NCBI GenBank assembly: GCA_003184365.1 | Contig: NKYR01000023.1 | Span: 248,001 to 312,000 of the forward strand | From: Evernia prunastri | Taxonomy: Eukaryota > Ascomycota > Lecanoromycetes > Lecanorales > Parmeliaceae | DNA length: 64,000 nucleotides | Direction: 5' to 3' | Part shown: one piece after another, positions 22,085-34,084 of the stretch | How positions within the stretch are numbered: the first letter of the stretch is position 1 | Layout of the letters: every line of letters starts with the position of its first letter | The notes under the pieces: model-generated | Database searches by the model: none | What the model was told of the DNA's origin: nothing | Seen by the model: only the letters and a program-made list of their open reading frames with translations | Translations under genes and position numbers: made by a program

Positions 22085-23211
22085 ATGTCCGTGCGATTAA
22101 TGGAAACAATGGAAGGGCGGGAAAGAAGAGGGGCGCGTATGTGGGGCTGAGTGTCGAATCGGCGAAAGGGGAGGAGGAACGGGGGGGGGGGGGGTTCCGT
22201 GGTCGATGTACTCTCGCCGAGCCGTCGAGCGCGCCAGAGCGGAAGATGTGGCGCTGAAAATATGGTACTCACGCGTCCTGCTGATTGGTGACCTGGGGCC
22301 GAAGTGCAGCTTGGGCTGGTCTCGAGCTGAAGCTGAAGACGCGGAACGAAGAATCAGGCGAAATCGCTCATGCAGGCGCTCCAGGGTGTGACAGCCTGGT
22401 AACAGACTCGTTGTGGAAGGTGAGGGCCTCTTGAGAAATTCCGATCGATGCATGGTCTTTCGTGCAACAGTGGCTTCTGTACGCGGATATAGCAACCAAA
22501 AAAGAACCAGATGTCTGCTGTGTTCTATGAGCTCGTTGTCTAGGAGTGATTAAGTCAATGACGCCTTGAAAAGGAATGTTTGGGTTGGTCTTAGCCAAGA
22601 CAGCTGGTCCGAATTAACATCGTCCTACTGGCAATTTCAGCTTGTGCAGTTGTGACGCGGATCATCGACGATTCTTTGAATCCTTCAGTACAGGCTTGCT
22701 CACACCAAGTTTTTACTATAGTGTAAAGCAGCGCGCAAACACCACCTGGGGACACGAAGCTTTGGGTACCGTGAATCTCACGATCATGTTCGTAAATCAT
22801 CTTGATGCATACTGCACGGGCAGGCTCACTAGAGAATGTGGTCAGCAGAAGTCCTGAATCACAGTGCGTCTAATTTCCAAATGTAAGGACAGGGCTGATA
22901 CCAGCGCTGTTCACGTCTTGGAATGTCGATATCAGTGGTGTCAAACATAGTCGAGCCAAACGATCATATGTAATACTTGTTCGGTGTCCGAAAGCACTTT
23001 CGTCAGGAGATGTGTTTTCCATCTCGAAAACGGGGCGCGAGGTTGTTTCCAAAGTTCATTGCTATCGAATATATATATACATCACAAGGATAGGAATCAT
23101 GACGGATCCTCAATCTCTCTGGGTTCCACTTGAGTCGACTCTGCAATTCTCACCTAGCCATACGCTTACAGCTAGAGTATCTTCTTACTTTGGTAAGGCA
23201 TCACAAGAACG
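22085..23211. other. intergenic, no gene seen
   Basis: Space between the 3' end of the GT90-like gene and the tail of the membrane-protein gene. A run of 14 G is at 22181..22194. No coding signal found. Confidence 0.4.
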
Positions 23212-24522
23212 TTAAGTGATCACGCCAAAATACCCTGTCCAATCCACCGTATCGTAGACCGTGTCAGGCATGCTTCGGAAACAGAGGAAGATCTGTACGA
23301 TCAATGAAACCCGAACGAGGGGATACAACATTGTAGGAAGAAGCACGATTACCGTGCTTGCATCAATCCATACATGATTTCTCTTAGCCTTCCCACCACC
23401 GTTGAGAAAGCCATCAAGTCTTATCCTCAGCTGGACTGCTCCATAGGTGGCGAGGCAAAGCCCTGCCGCCGTGACACTCGACGTTCTCCAGATAACCATT
23501 TCAGCGTAACTGGGAAAGTGGAAATCCCAAGCAGCGATGTGGACAGCGGAAAAGGCAGCGCCGACAGCTGCAAACAACGGCGGGATGATATGGGCCATGC
23601 GAGTCGTCGTTCGACCTTCTGGATTCATCCAAAGCAAGAAAGGCATACGGCCCCTCTTCCGCAGACTGTCGACTATAGATTGTTGATAATTACTGATGGC
23701 CAGACCATCCAGCAGCTCCAAGATTTGGTAGTGGAGCTCATCCGGACAGTCTATGGGAACTGTAGACTCGGCGTTTCTAGGCTTGTTCCACCAAAACAAG
23801 TAGGTCATTACTGTGCAGCCAACGAAGCCAGCTGTGGCGAGCTCAAGCTGAGAGATTGCCAGATGTTGGTGGGCGCGGGCAAAACACTGGACCACCAACC
23901 AGCCGGCTTGCATACAAGCAAGAAGCTTGGCAAGGGTATTCGATTTACTCCGATCCCGCAAGTCCTCTATGGTCAATTGAGGGAGACGCAATTCGTAGGG
24001 TTTCCTGATCAACATAGCTAGCTGAGTAGCACACAAAGAGCGTTGTTCCAGTCCTCCTCGCTGGGCGACAATGTGTCGCAAGGACTCAGTTTTCTCTTTA
24101 AATCCATCGGACACCCCGTTCTTTCCACCAACGACCTCTTTCCGGCCTTCGACTTCAGCGTTAATGACAAAGCCGCCCATGTTGGCAAAGAAAGCGTGGG
24201 TCATTGACCATTGCTGATCTCGAAAGCCCAGCTCTCTCATCTCTCTCACTGAAGCTCTCGCCCACAGCCAGTCTCGGGCAGCGAGGGCAACAAGGACCTC
24301 TGGTGCTACAAGCATGAGCAAAGTCAAGCCAGCAAGCTTCAACCTTTTGCGCCAGAAAGGCCACTGGGTCCATCGGGCGAAGACTTCTTCCTGCTTCGGG
24401 ATATTGGGATGCATGACTGTCCATGTGCAAATAAAGAGAGTGAAAGCGCACGTCCACAAGAGATCGACTGTGCCCCGCCTGTTAGGGCTTGAGATCCAGC
24501 CAACAGCGTCGTCGGACCTCAT
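23212..24522 (-). CDS. multipass membrane protein of unknown function, 436 aa
   Basis: Single exon, complete. Predicted membrane segments include LWTCAFTLFICTWTVM near residue 23, LAGLTLLMLVAPEVLVALAA near 63, a central one around FVGCTVMTYLFWW, then IIPPLFAAVGAAFSAVHIAAW, SVTAAGLCLATYGAVQL and a last one VIVLLPTMLYPLVRVSLIVQIFLCF. Conserved-looking features are WTVMHPNIP after the first segment, WSMTHAFFANMGGFV, and the C-terminal MPDTVYDTVDWTGYF. This pattern is common in an uncharacterised ascomycete membrane family with many paralogues. I cannot assign a function. No signs of truncation. Confidence 0.85.
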   Translation of the reverse strand: MRSDDAVGWISSPNRRGTVDLLWTCAFTLFICTWTVMHPNIPKQEEVFARWTQWPFWRKRLKLAGLTLLMLVAPEVLVALAARDWLWARASVREMRELGFRDQQWSMTHAFFANMGGFVINAEVEGRKEVVGGKNGVSDGFKEKTESLRHIVAQRGGLEQRSLCATQLAMLIRKPYELRLPQLTIEDLRDRSKSNTLAKLLACMQAGWLVVQCFARAHQHLAISQLELATAGFVGCTVMTYLFWWNKPRNAESTVPIDCPDELHYQILELLDGLAISNYQQSIVDSLRKRGRMPFLLWMNPEGRTTTRMAHIIPPLFAAVGAAFSAVHIAAWDFHFPSYAEMVIWRTSSVTAAGLCLATYGAVQLRIRLDGFLNGGGKAKRNHVWIDASTVIVLLPTMLYPLVRVSLIVQIFLCFRSMPDTVYDTVDWTGYFGVIT

Positions 24523-25835
24523 TGTTTCAGAGCTGCTATAACGGCCGCGATCGTGTCAAATAGATTCTGAACCTTCCTGGGGTCGGCAGTGATAGAACAG
24601 ACACGTTGAGTATTTATACTGGACACTACATAGATACAACGTTCAGCCGGTACCAATCATGCAAGCACATAACAATAATAATCATATTAGACAGTACATG
24701 AGAAAAGTGGTTTCGAACGGCACCAATAATGCAAGGACACGATGCTGATGTTCGGAGCGGCTCTGGTAAAGATGGTGTAGTGGGGTCAACTGCCGGCAGC
24801 ACTTCCCATACCCCCGCTTGTTCCTAAGATACTCGTTTCGCTTTTCATCGCACGCAGTCTTCGCAATCGCAGAGAAGTAAGATTCCTCACGTCACGCAGC
24901 ATGATTAGCTCCCAGATGTCCTGCCTCTATTTGAGGCAGTATTACGGGTCATACCACCGACGAAAATTACGCCATTGGTGTGCTTGACCGCCCCACGGCC
25001 CAACCCACGGCCCTCCGCCAGTTGGTGAAAGGGACATGGATTAGTCCGTTGCTGACATCCTTGGGCAGTGCATGTTCCCGATCAAGTTGTCACCGCGTCA
25101 GCAATAGCTGAAGCCTAAGGATTGGCTGACCGCAGCCGAGATGCCCAATCACCGCACTGCACCAAAGCCACTGAAAGAGGGCACTACAATCATCGTTATG
25201 GCGTCATCATTGCCTGGCGGCGCGGTAGAGCGCACTTCCGGCATATGGTGAGGCATCTAGGATTTTCTCGAGCGCAAGTCCATCGTGTATATCCGGCCGA
25301 AACCCTTGCCAGGAAGCATCTGTGATGTCCAGAATCGATATCGATAGCTCTTGATCATCGACGTCCACGCTCATACAGTCAGGGTAAACTCCCAGCAAAA
25401 ATTGCGGGCGTAGTCATGGGACCGCGGACGTGTCTCAGGAGGCTGTGCTTTGCGTGCCTTTGGCGAGAGGTGGTGAAGTCCCTGAGTCTGATCGGCACGT
25501 AGCGGTCATTCTTGCTGTCCAGCGGTGAATAAGTCGATGCTGACTTGGGAGTCGGATGTTGGGTCCATCGCCGTAGGCTCATGGGTGCCGACTGAAGCCG
25601 ATTGTGTAGAGTGAAATTGACATGGGGCAGCCTCTGCGGTGGGTTCACATTGTGCTATGGCAATGGTCGAGCTGAGGTACAACTGTTAGCCTGACTACTT
25701 CACTCTAAGCCCCAGCGCCGGGTAGCTGCCGTAAAATTAATTCCATTGCAGCCCACCAGCCCTATCAATCTCCCATCAGTCTCTCGGCAGAGCCCAGCTT
25801 CGAAACAGGCTCTCTCTATATCTGCTCAAAAGGCA
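24523..25835. other. intergenic, no gene seen
   Basis: Contains the promoter of the minus-strand membrane-protein gene at the left and that of mitochondrial uS16 at the right. No coding frame with family features; none of the short open frames has a convincing splice partner. Confidence 0.4.
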
Positions 25836-26507
25836 ATGGTCCTCAAGATCCGCCTCGCCCGTTTCGGCAAACGCAACGCCCCCTTCTACAATATCGTCGT
25901 CGCGCAAGCCCGGTGCGCCAACTTCCCCCTCTCCCTTTCCCTCCCTTTCCTTCTCTCCTGCACCTCCCCCAAGACAAACCCTTTCACTCCCTCCTACGAA
26001 AATCCCACTAACACCTCCCCTTATCCACCCTCCAGCACCGCCCGCAACTCCAAACCCCTCGAAGTCCTCGGCACCTACGACCCGATCCCGAAACCGCCCC
26101 CGCAGGGCGAAGAGGGCAAACCGTTCAAGGACATAAAGCTAGACACGGCACGTGCCAAGTACTGGCTGGGGGTAGGCGCGCAGCCCAGCGACCCGGCGTG
26201 GAGGTTGTTGAGCATGGTACGTTTATTTCGGCAATTTTCCTTTGGGGGTTTGGGAATGGGGAGGGAGAGGGCGCAAGAGGTGGAAAGGGATGGGCTGGCG
26301 AATTGAATGCCGCTGCGAGACATTGTTGGGGGGAGGGAGGGAGGGATGGCGGCGTTGTTTGGGTGGAGTGGGAAGTATTTTGCTGATTGAGTGGAGCAGA
26401 TCGGTTTGATGGAGCCGAAATATAGTATACAGAAGATGCAGCAAACGGAGGCGGAGCAGAGAGCGGCGCGGAGTGGAGAGCGTGCCGATGCGCTGGAGGG
26501 TCGATAA
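25836..26507 (+). CDS. MRPS16: mitochondrial ribosomal protein bS16m (uS16m), 121 aa
   Basis: Three exons: 25836..25912, 26036..26216, 26400..26507. The N-terminus MVLKIRLARFGKRNAPFYNIVVAQAR is the classic S16 signature. Exon 2 gives TARNSKPLEVLGTYDPIPK and AKYWLGVGAQPSDPAWRLLSM; exon 3 IGLMEPKYSIQKM. It is a structural protein of the mitochondrial small subunit. Start is the ATG at 25836, as in orthologues; an in-frame ATG upstream at 25746 would add a 30-residue leader of doubtful reality. The tail (EAEQRAARSGERADALEGR) is charged. Both introns are longer than average (123 and 183 nt). Confidence 0.93.
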
Positions 26508-26780
26508 CAGTGGGCGATGGGGGAAAAATGAGACTTGGTGATAAGGGAAAATGCATCTGACGGCGTTCTACGGGGCGTAAGGTGGCTTTCGTGAACGCAA
26601 AGCGGATTGTTTCGCGCAATTGAGGATGGAAAAGGTCTCTAGAGGGGTGGAGACGGTACTGTGGTACTGTACAGATATGACAACAGATTACATAGGACAT
26701 CGCTCAAGAGCAGGCAGTAAAAAGGGTTGAATAAGTCTATTGGCAAAATGATGAGGCTATAGATCTATAACTCTTCGCTA

Positions 26781-28579
26781 TCAATGAGGCGCAACCACAA
26801 ACAACGTGTTCGTGATCAGACAAGTGATCATGACAGCAAATCCATAGATCGCCAGCGCAAGACTAAGCCGCCGCAGCCATTTTCTCCGCCAAAGTCCACT
26901 CTTCAGCCTGCTTCCTCCGAGAAGGCCCTCATCCTCACTACCGGATCCGTCGTCCTCGTCATCATCTTCTTTCATGAGCCTTTGGTGATAGGGCGATTCA
27001 GGTGATGATATTTTGTAATAGAACAAGCCGGGAAGGATGAAGCTGATGCTCGTACTCCCTGTGCTACCCACATAAGCGAGCACCTTCTCAAGGGAGGACA
27101 CTGTCATGGCGACTATGTAGCTTAGGACAATGATAGCGGTGGTAATAGCGGCGAAACGTGTTTCGCCCATGCCATCGCCTTTAGGCTTCGCCGAGGGTTT
27201 AGCAGGTGGCTGTAAGAGACCAGACCTGGATGGAGAGTTATTTGCCGAGTCGGCGTCCCTCCTTGGCCGCCACTTCAGTACTGCGTCGACAGACGCTCTG
27301 CACGGATGGACTTGAAGCGGGTAGGAGAACATGACGAGAATGACGATGGCGGCTTTCCCGATGGTTGAGGTGATTGATGGTAGGTCTGTCAAATTACCAG
27401 CTATCCAAGTGCGGGGAAAGAAAAGGGAAGAGACACTTACACATTGCAACAACATTGCCACCCACTGCATTGCCGAAGGAGAGATACCCAGTGATAGCAA
27501 CAAGTACATATAAGAAAGCTGAAACACCTATGCTGGCAAAGACCACAGCGGTGGTTCTGAAATGCGAATTATTGCCAATCTCGTTTAGTATTGAGAACAT
27601 CTGAGAGACATGTCAGTATCTGAAGCCAGTTAGAAGGCCGGTGGACGCACATTTTGATGACAAGTATATGCGAATACAATAACAGGAAAGCTGCTCAAGA
27701 GCGCCACTGCGCTCTCAGGTTGGACCACTCTGATATCGCCTCTATCCTGCTTGGTGTCCCCTTTGATGAAATGGGCGACGACTAGTATGACCAGATACCC
27801 GATAGATATTAACGCCACCACACTCGTGTACTTGAGAGAGTCCAGACGCCGTAAGAATGATAAGGGTATAACAATAAGCCTGGGTTCGAATTAGTCAATG
27901 ATAGCTCGATACGGCAAGCATAGATCATCCGTAGTGCTCACATGAAAGCAGTGACCCAAAAATGCCTATCAACAAGAAATCCAACGCCTCCAGCATCTTC
28001 ATTGAAACCTCGGACCACACCTGGCATCAGGTCGCCAATGATTATAAGATAGCTAACACCGACACCAAAACATTTGATAGAAATGGCCGCGTCGAAAATA
28101 ACAGCTGCATTTGGGTATGTGATTTGTGAGAGAGCGAAGAAGGAAGCAGCGCCGCGGTCTAGGTATCTTGCGCATCTCGTCTGCAGGTAGAGGCCAAAGC
28201 CTGCGGTCAGGCCTGCCCATAATATGATGATGGTGCCAAGTAATATTCCCATGCGTGAGAGGGCTAAGGGCATGGCGAGTATGCCAGCACCGACGACTGC
28301 GCCATTGTAAGCCCCTGTACACCTTGCACCTTCTCTTCGCGCATACTCGTATTGACCAGATTGATAACGCTGCTGATCCAGCTGGCTTGACCGATCATAC
28401 CGACCTCTTTCCTTCCTCGAGTGGAACGTGGCCTGCATGCTGTCAGCGTTTATAATTTCCGCAGTACAGAGCCGGACAAGGCTCGGGAGAGCATACCGCG
28501 ACCCTTGATATGAGCTAGGGCTGGTTGAGCGGCCATCGCTGCGCTCTGCGTCACCATCAATGGCACGGTACGCCGGCAT
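26781..28579 (-). CDS. vacuolar amino-acid transporter, AVT/SLC38 type, 505 aa
   Basis: Six exons: 28497..28579, 28347..28432, 27942..28296, 27651..27879, 27441..27600, 26781..27385. The frame after splicing reads GQASWISSVINLVNTIVGAGILAMPLALSRMG, the first transmembrane signature of the AAAP family, then TYPNAAVIFDAAISIKCFGVGVSYLIIIGDLMPGV, VFAYTCHQN-MFSILNE, GYLSFGNAVGGNVVAMY and AIVILVMFSYPLQVHPCRAS. About 11 membrane segments. An acidic loop (EDDDEDDGSGSEDEG) lies between late segments. Yeast Avt5-7 relatives export amino acids from the vacuole, so that is the likely role. Exons 2 and 3 are missed if the longer unspliced frame is followed. It lies beside an amino-acid-type oxidase on the same strand, which may be a meaningful pairing. 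Confidence 0.92.
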
Positions 28580-29213
28580 GCTCAGGGCTGCTTATTCGAA
28601 TGGTACGTCACCTAATGTGTTTCATGTGCCCATGTACGTGTATATTTGTGATTGTCTTGATGTGTTCTGATGGACAGAGGTGCTGGCTTTCTGATGGCGT
28701 GCTAGTGTGCTGGCATCTCAGATCTTATCTAATCTTAGACGCTTGGCAGCTTTGACGGGAGCACCGGTGCAAGAAATCGTAGCCTCAATCTGCCGCTTAT
28801 TATATACAGCGGACTGCCTTCATTCTCTTGAAGCAGCGGTGGCAATTATATACATGTGTTCTCTGCCAAGTCAATACCGCTTAAGTACATGATCAATCGC
28901 GCGAGGAGGATCGCCGCGTCTAACGAAGAACCGTGCTATTCATTTCTCCCTGTCCTTAAGTAGCGCTGATCAGGTACTCGTTTCCGGTCCAATATCTTTG
29001 AATATCCTTGATTAAAGAAGATGTCATCCATACCTCTACCACATAGGAAGGTCCTAAAGCATTAAATGGGTAACAAGTGTTCTGGCGGTCTCAGGTTGAT
29101 TGCCATCGTGCTTGACTTGAATTATGGCTGAGAAGTTGAAATAAATATCTAGAGGCTATGAGGAAGCGGATCATGGTGCCACACAAGTGCTCCCTTTCCC
29201 CATCCACGCCCCT
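28580..29213. other. intergenic, promoter of AVT-type transporter
   Basis: No gene seen. Between the transporter start (28579) and the 3' end of the FAD oxidase (29214), both on the minus strand. It should contain the transporter promoter. Confidence 0.4.
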
Positions 29214-30653
29214 TTACTTTTTCGGCAGATGACCGATGCTTTCCTGGAACTCCCTAGGTTTACCAGGTGTCATGAATCCAAACTTATTCTGCTTTGCATC
29301 GGCCTTGGATTCCCATGACCACTTCTCGACCAGCACATCTTCAAGCTTGCCCAAGATGGAGTCAACGGCGAACTCTCCAAGGAGCGGCAAGAACTTCCAT
29401 CCGTGTAGGGAACCTCCCGTAGCAAGGTGGAGGTTGTTGAACTTGGGGTGGGGGCAGATGAGGAATTCGCCGTTCGTGGTCTGCTCAAGCCTGCGAATCT
29501 GTCAACTTGTTGCACTCTAGTTCGCATCAGTGACTCGAATGTACCAGCAGAATTTTGTTGAAGCAAAGGGATGGTCGGCGAATTGCGGCAGGATCTCCCT
29601 CATCTCTTCGCGGATACTTTGCTCCATGTCGGCCGAGAGCGTTTGCGTTGGGTCATCTGCTTTGGTGAGTGGATATGAGGCTTGATAGGTTTTGGCGGGG
29701 TCCTCAGGGTCCTTGAGCGTGGTGGTGTTGCGGAGACCGGTCGTTCTGCGGAGGATCTTGAGGTAGCCGCCGAGGGGAGTGAAGAGATTGACACCAGTGA
29801 CAAGGTTGGTATGGCAAGCAATGTCCTTGTATTCCTCGTATTCCTCTGGCGAAAGCTTGATGTACGCGATGCCAACAGCGTTTGCGTGCATTTGTTGGTC
29901 GAGGTTCACAAGACGACTGGACCATGCGCCCGTGGCAAGGATTGTCTTCTGTGCCCGCAGCTCTCGTCCATCCTCCAAAATCACACCGTCCACGGATGGA
30001 TATGCGCCATATAGAAGTCGATCTACTGGCGTGCCGATGACGAAGTCGATGTTATGCTCGTGGCAGCATCGGTCGTAGTACACCTTGACCATACCCTCGG
30101 CATCCACAGTGGCACATCGCTTGCTAGTGTAACCTTTCACCCACATCCTTGGACCCGCAAGCCTGGAGGTTGGGGTAGGATCGCCATTCTTGCCGTGTAA
30201 ATGACGGTAAACACTGTCCGGATCCTTCAGCTCATTCCACATCGCGGGGGGTTGCGTCCCTTTGATGTTCTCGAACATCTGCTCCCACAACGTGTTCATC
30301 TCTCCGTCCTTCCCATCAGTGCAGAAAGTGAAGCCTCGTTCAAAGTAATATGGCTGCAGCTCGGGGTCGTTTTTGATCAAGGCTTGCGCCTTGTCAGCGA
30401 GTCCCTCGTAAACCTTGTCGACATAGTCTATCTCATCAGTAACTGTACTCTAGTCACTCCATAATTGGGGGCTCTCACCTGGACGGAGGATTTTGCTAGT
30501 ATCCACGCTAGTCCCATCTTGCACGGGAGGTGTGTAACGATCGATCACGGTAACCTTCGTTGTGGGGTAGCGACGCGCAATTGCCAGCGCAGTGGACAGG
30601 CCGAAGACCCCGGCACCGACAATGATCACAGTATCGGGGAAAGTTTCAGCCAT
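29214..30653 (-). CDS. FAD-dependent amino-acid/fructosyl-amine oxidase (DAO fold), 444 aa
   Basis: Three exons: 30479..30653, 29545..30427, 29214..29490. The FAD-binding Rossmann motif VIIVGAGVFGLSTALAIARR is at residues about 9-28, followed by VTVIDRYTPP and DGTSVDTSKILRPDY, the arrangement of monomeric sarcosine oxidase, fructosyl amino-acid oxidase and saccharopine oxidase. KTILATGAWSSRLV and the C-terminal LATGGSLHGWKFLPLLGE motif complete the flavin site. It should oxidise a secondary amine or glycated amino acid and release hydrogen peroxide. The C-terminus is LPKK, not a type 1 peroxisomal signal, unusual for fungal relatives. The junction FCW-LEQTTNGEF is the least certain one. Confidence 0.88.
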
Positions 30654-32657
30654 GATAGAGACAATGGTGTGCGTTCTAGGGTTATGGGTTGGTAGGAGGT
30701 TACAAGCACAAGATATATACCTAACCTAAACGAAGATTTCTCTTAACACTCCGCACTGCAGTCTTAACACTTGCCCGTTGTCGACGAAAGCACGGAAGGC
30801 AAGCGAGACGATTTGCCCTCCGGCTTAGCGCTATCGCAGCGGTTATTCGAATTTCTTGCAGAGAAGGAATCAGGTGCATTATGAAGCTGCAGCGTACCGG
30901 AATCACTAATCACATTCGAATGCAAGTTTTTATGGGACAGTCCCGGGATCTGATACTCGCGCAGCCAACATAGACCCACTTCACCAGTGATTGAAGCAAA
31001 TCCAGAAGCTCACTAGAGAACACCCTTTAGTCACGTGAAGAAAGCAAGTGAATACAGAAAAATTAGCGGATGTGTTGGCCTTGGAGAAATCTCTCAAGTC
31101 ACGATCTTGCCTCCGTCTGGCGCAGAGTGCCACTCCGAAAGTAGAACTTGTGGAATGTGTTAAAGGACTCTACTAGCGGGGTGAAACTATGGCTTTTATT
31201 CCACTAACAGCTCAAACAAGGAATAAAAAGATGCTATTGTTATCTATCTAATGCACCAGTGTGCGTAAGTATTAGCATAGAAAATCTGCAATAACTACTG
31301 AGCGTATACAGACCCTGTAAAAAATGGACGAAGGTCCTCACCGACTTTGCTTCATTTCCGCTCCGGCTATCCGCGGCGTTCCTCCAGTAAGAAGAGAAGC
31401 CGCTCCTTAACTCTGCATAGTCGACCGGTCAACCCGTTCCGAAAGAGTCGTGATGCAGGCAGCTGTACATGTTCTCGTATTCGATCAAAACCTGCTCTAG
31501 CTAAGCTCATACCCCTCTAGGCTCTCGGTTGGATACAGTGCCCCTATCCTCGAACCGGAGATGGTCTGATGCTTCAGCCGTGATGATTTTCCCAGCATCA
31601 CTGGTGGCCAGACTTTCTGACAACGTTAATCCCTAGGATATGTCAAAATGAAATGCCTGAGTGCCATGTAATCGTGTATCTTATCTTTGACATCGACGCT
31701 AGCGCCCAGCTCTAGAGTATATGCCCTTGTAGGCCTACAATATTTGTCAAGCCGCGCGTGGCATCCAACTGAGACGTGGTGGGCTAGACTTCGTTCCTAT
31801 GTCGTCAATTGACCCGCTCGAGCGCGGGGTTCTATAGTTATCCTGACGCTGCAATGCTGGCAGCTCATCATTCGCGATACCGATGTAAATCATTGACTGC
31901 ACAACTTCCGTTTTGGCCATCTCCTGAGCCTGAAGTAGACGGTCCAATGTACAGTGGACCGCCCCAAGAAACCCTTGTAACCGGAATTTAAAGACAAAAT
32001 GGCGACAGCTGCGTCTGGGTATGGAGGATCTACGTTGTAGTACTCCGCCCCCAACGATGCTCCTTGTCTTAATCTAGAAGCGCGAAGTATTTCATGTACG
32101 ATGTAAAGTTCAAGCTCTTGGGTGCTAAGGCGTTCCTTGGGACCGAATCTTGACCACTCAAATTGAGAATGCCGCTGGTCCTGGAACATGCGATCCTCTG
32201 GTCGAGAATGGGTGGTGTGGTGATGATTTCGCTAGTAACGAAAAAGAAAGCAGTCGGGAGGCGGACAGTTGGCAACGCTGTTGCGCATAAGCGAGGTAGC
32301 GACATGCATTATGGAGTCCACATCCTAGATTCTGGTTAAGCGAACCTTGTTATTCCGTTGTTTAGTAGTCTAGCAGGCTTCCATAGAAAAGGCTCGGACG
32401 AGCGCTTTCGCTGGCGCACAGACGTGCGCTATACTACTGTGGGTTCATCCTCACCGGTGGTGGCGGCTCGAGAGCTGTATAACCCAGATGTCTCTGCTGA
32501 CAATTTGTACTTTCTTTCCATCGCGGTGTGGCTTTTTCGAGACATCAAGTCAACGTCTTGGTTGTACGCAACCAGGTCCTAGAATCCGTCAGCGCTTGCA
32601 GGATACCCGCCCCCCGGGGTTCTTCGAAAGCTTAGGATTCCTATCTTAATTGCAAAG
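30654..32657. other. 2-kb intergenic, no gene seen
   Basis: Between divergent genes (oxidase start 30653, minus; secreted protein start 32658, plus). Short open frames only, without motifs or splice partners. Both promoters should be at its ends. Confidence 0.4.
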
Positions 32658-33290
32658 ATGTTGAGACGTTGTCTTCTGTCGGCCGTTCTAGCCGTCCTTA
32701 CCGCTGCGTCTGCAGCACTTAATATACGCTCGTCTCCATATATAAATCTTCCGTTAGATCCCATCAATATCACCAAACCTTTCCTAAACGCACCACCAGG
32801 GCATTCTCAAAACCTGACATACGCCCCTTGGCCGGCACAGCCATATGATATCCCGTTGCGCCCATGCTTCGGCTCCCCACATCTGGTCATCATCCGGGCC
32901 CTCGAATTTCACGGTTCGCGTCCAGTTAGCGTGCCCGGCCTGCAAGGCTTCCTACAAGAATTCTGCGACAATCTGGAAGAAGAGGCTCCCGTTCCAAGCT
33001 TCGTCCCGCGTGTAGTACAGCAACAAAACATCGACATCCAATCTTACACGGCTTGGACGATTGAAATGCAGGAGGGGATATTTGGCCACGGCATGCGTAC
33101 GGATGTCGCCTTAGTCGCGTTGCATGAACTAGCGAGGCAACTGGGGATCCATGGCCCGGCGACCACGTATTTTAGCGTTAGAGATAGGGCTGCCACGCTC
33201 TCGTTTGGGTTTTTGGATATTAGGGAGTTTGGCGGCGGTCATTTGGATCAGTCTTTGGCCAAAGGAAACAGTGTTCTCCAAACAAGGTGA
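32658..33290 (+). CDS. secreted protein of unknown function, 210 aa
   Basis: Single exon as read. A clean signal peptide (MLRRCLLSAVLAVLTAASA, cut about residue 19-20) is followed by a Pro-rich segment with N-glycosylation sites (NIT, NLT) and APWPAQPYDIPLRP. Two cysteines only. The rest (GFLQEFCDNLEEE, YTAWTIEMQEG, LVALHELARQLG, SFGFLDIREFGGGHLD) has the feel of a folded extracellular protein, but I do not recognise the family. The frame stops after SVLQTR; an AAG/GTGAAT donor just before the stop means a further short exon cannot be excluded. Confidence 0.65.
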   Translation: MLRRCLLSAVLAVLTAASAALNIRSSPYINLPLDPINITKPFLNAPPGHSQNLTYAPWPAQPYDIPLRPCFGSPHLVIIRALEFHGSRPVSVPGLQGFLQEFCDNLEEEAPVPSFVPRVVQQQNIDIQSYTAWTIEMQEGIFGHGMRTDVALVALHELARQLGIHGPATTYFSVRDRAATLSFGFLDIREFGGGHLDQSLAKGNSVLQTR

Positions 33291-34084
33291 ATCGTGTATG
33301 GGGCTTCTTACTCTATACACAGAAGTGGTTATTCAGCTAGGATCCACAGCCCAGTGTATCGTCAAACTCGCTTTGGGTAGAATGAAGAGCACCAGGCCTA
33401 GTGTGGGACTAGAGACGCCGTGTCTGATTACAATGATAGCAAATGAGGACGACCAGGTAGATAATGACTCCAGATTTCATCTCGGACCTAGATTACTTGG
33501 CTCGGTACCGCAAGCGTAAATCAGGCTGCATCGGAAGATCTCAGGTGCTACCGTGCTAGGTTCGAGCCTGTCGTTTTCTCAATGTCTACAATCATCGCCA
33601 CAGTGAGACTGAGGGTTAGCCGGTCGCATGGCATGGTGTTTGCGCATGGCATACCCCCTTAGTTATTTCGCTTGCAGGCCAACTTCGCATACAGGCCTGC
33701 AATATCGCATAGTAAACAGCCCTTTCAAAGGCATTGTAGATCGGTACGGACGACCACCTTGGACCGTTACACGCGGTGTTACGATCAAGTCGGACCCTCT
33801 AGACTTTGGAATGGTAAAATATTCGACTCTCATACAGATATCTAATATCACTGACCAGGCTTCTTAGTTAATTCGACCAGCGATTGTGTATTAGCTCGCT
33901 CGGATCTTTACATCATCACATGACTTGTTAGTTTTGCGACGTTTTATTAAGTACGCGACCTTGTCCCCAACAACGTTACGCGTGAGGTGCTTCAAATTCC
34001 TACCTTCGTGCCTCAATCCAAATATCAAGCAGAATTGTACGAAAAGTGCCTCGACTTGAGTATCAGGAAGAGTCATAAGTCGTC
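33291..34084. other. intergenic, no gene seen
   Basis: Separates the secreted-protein gene from the F-box gene, both on the plus strand. No coding signal; it should hold the F-box gene promoter. Confidence 0.35.
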
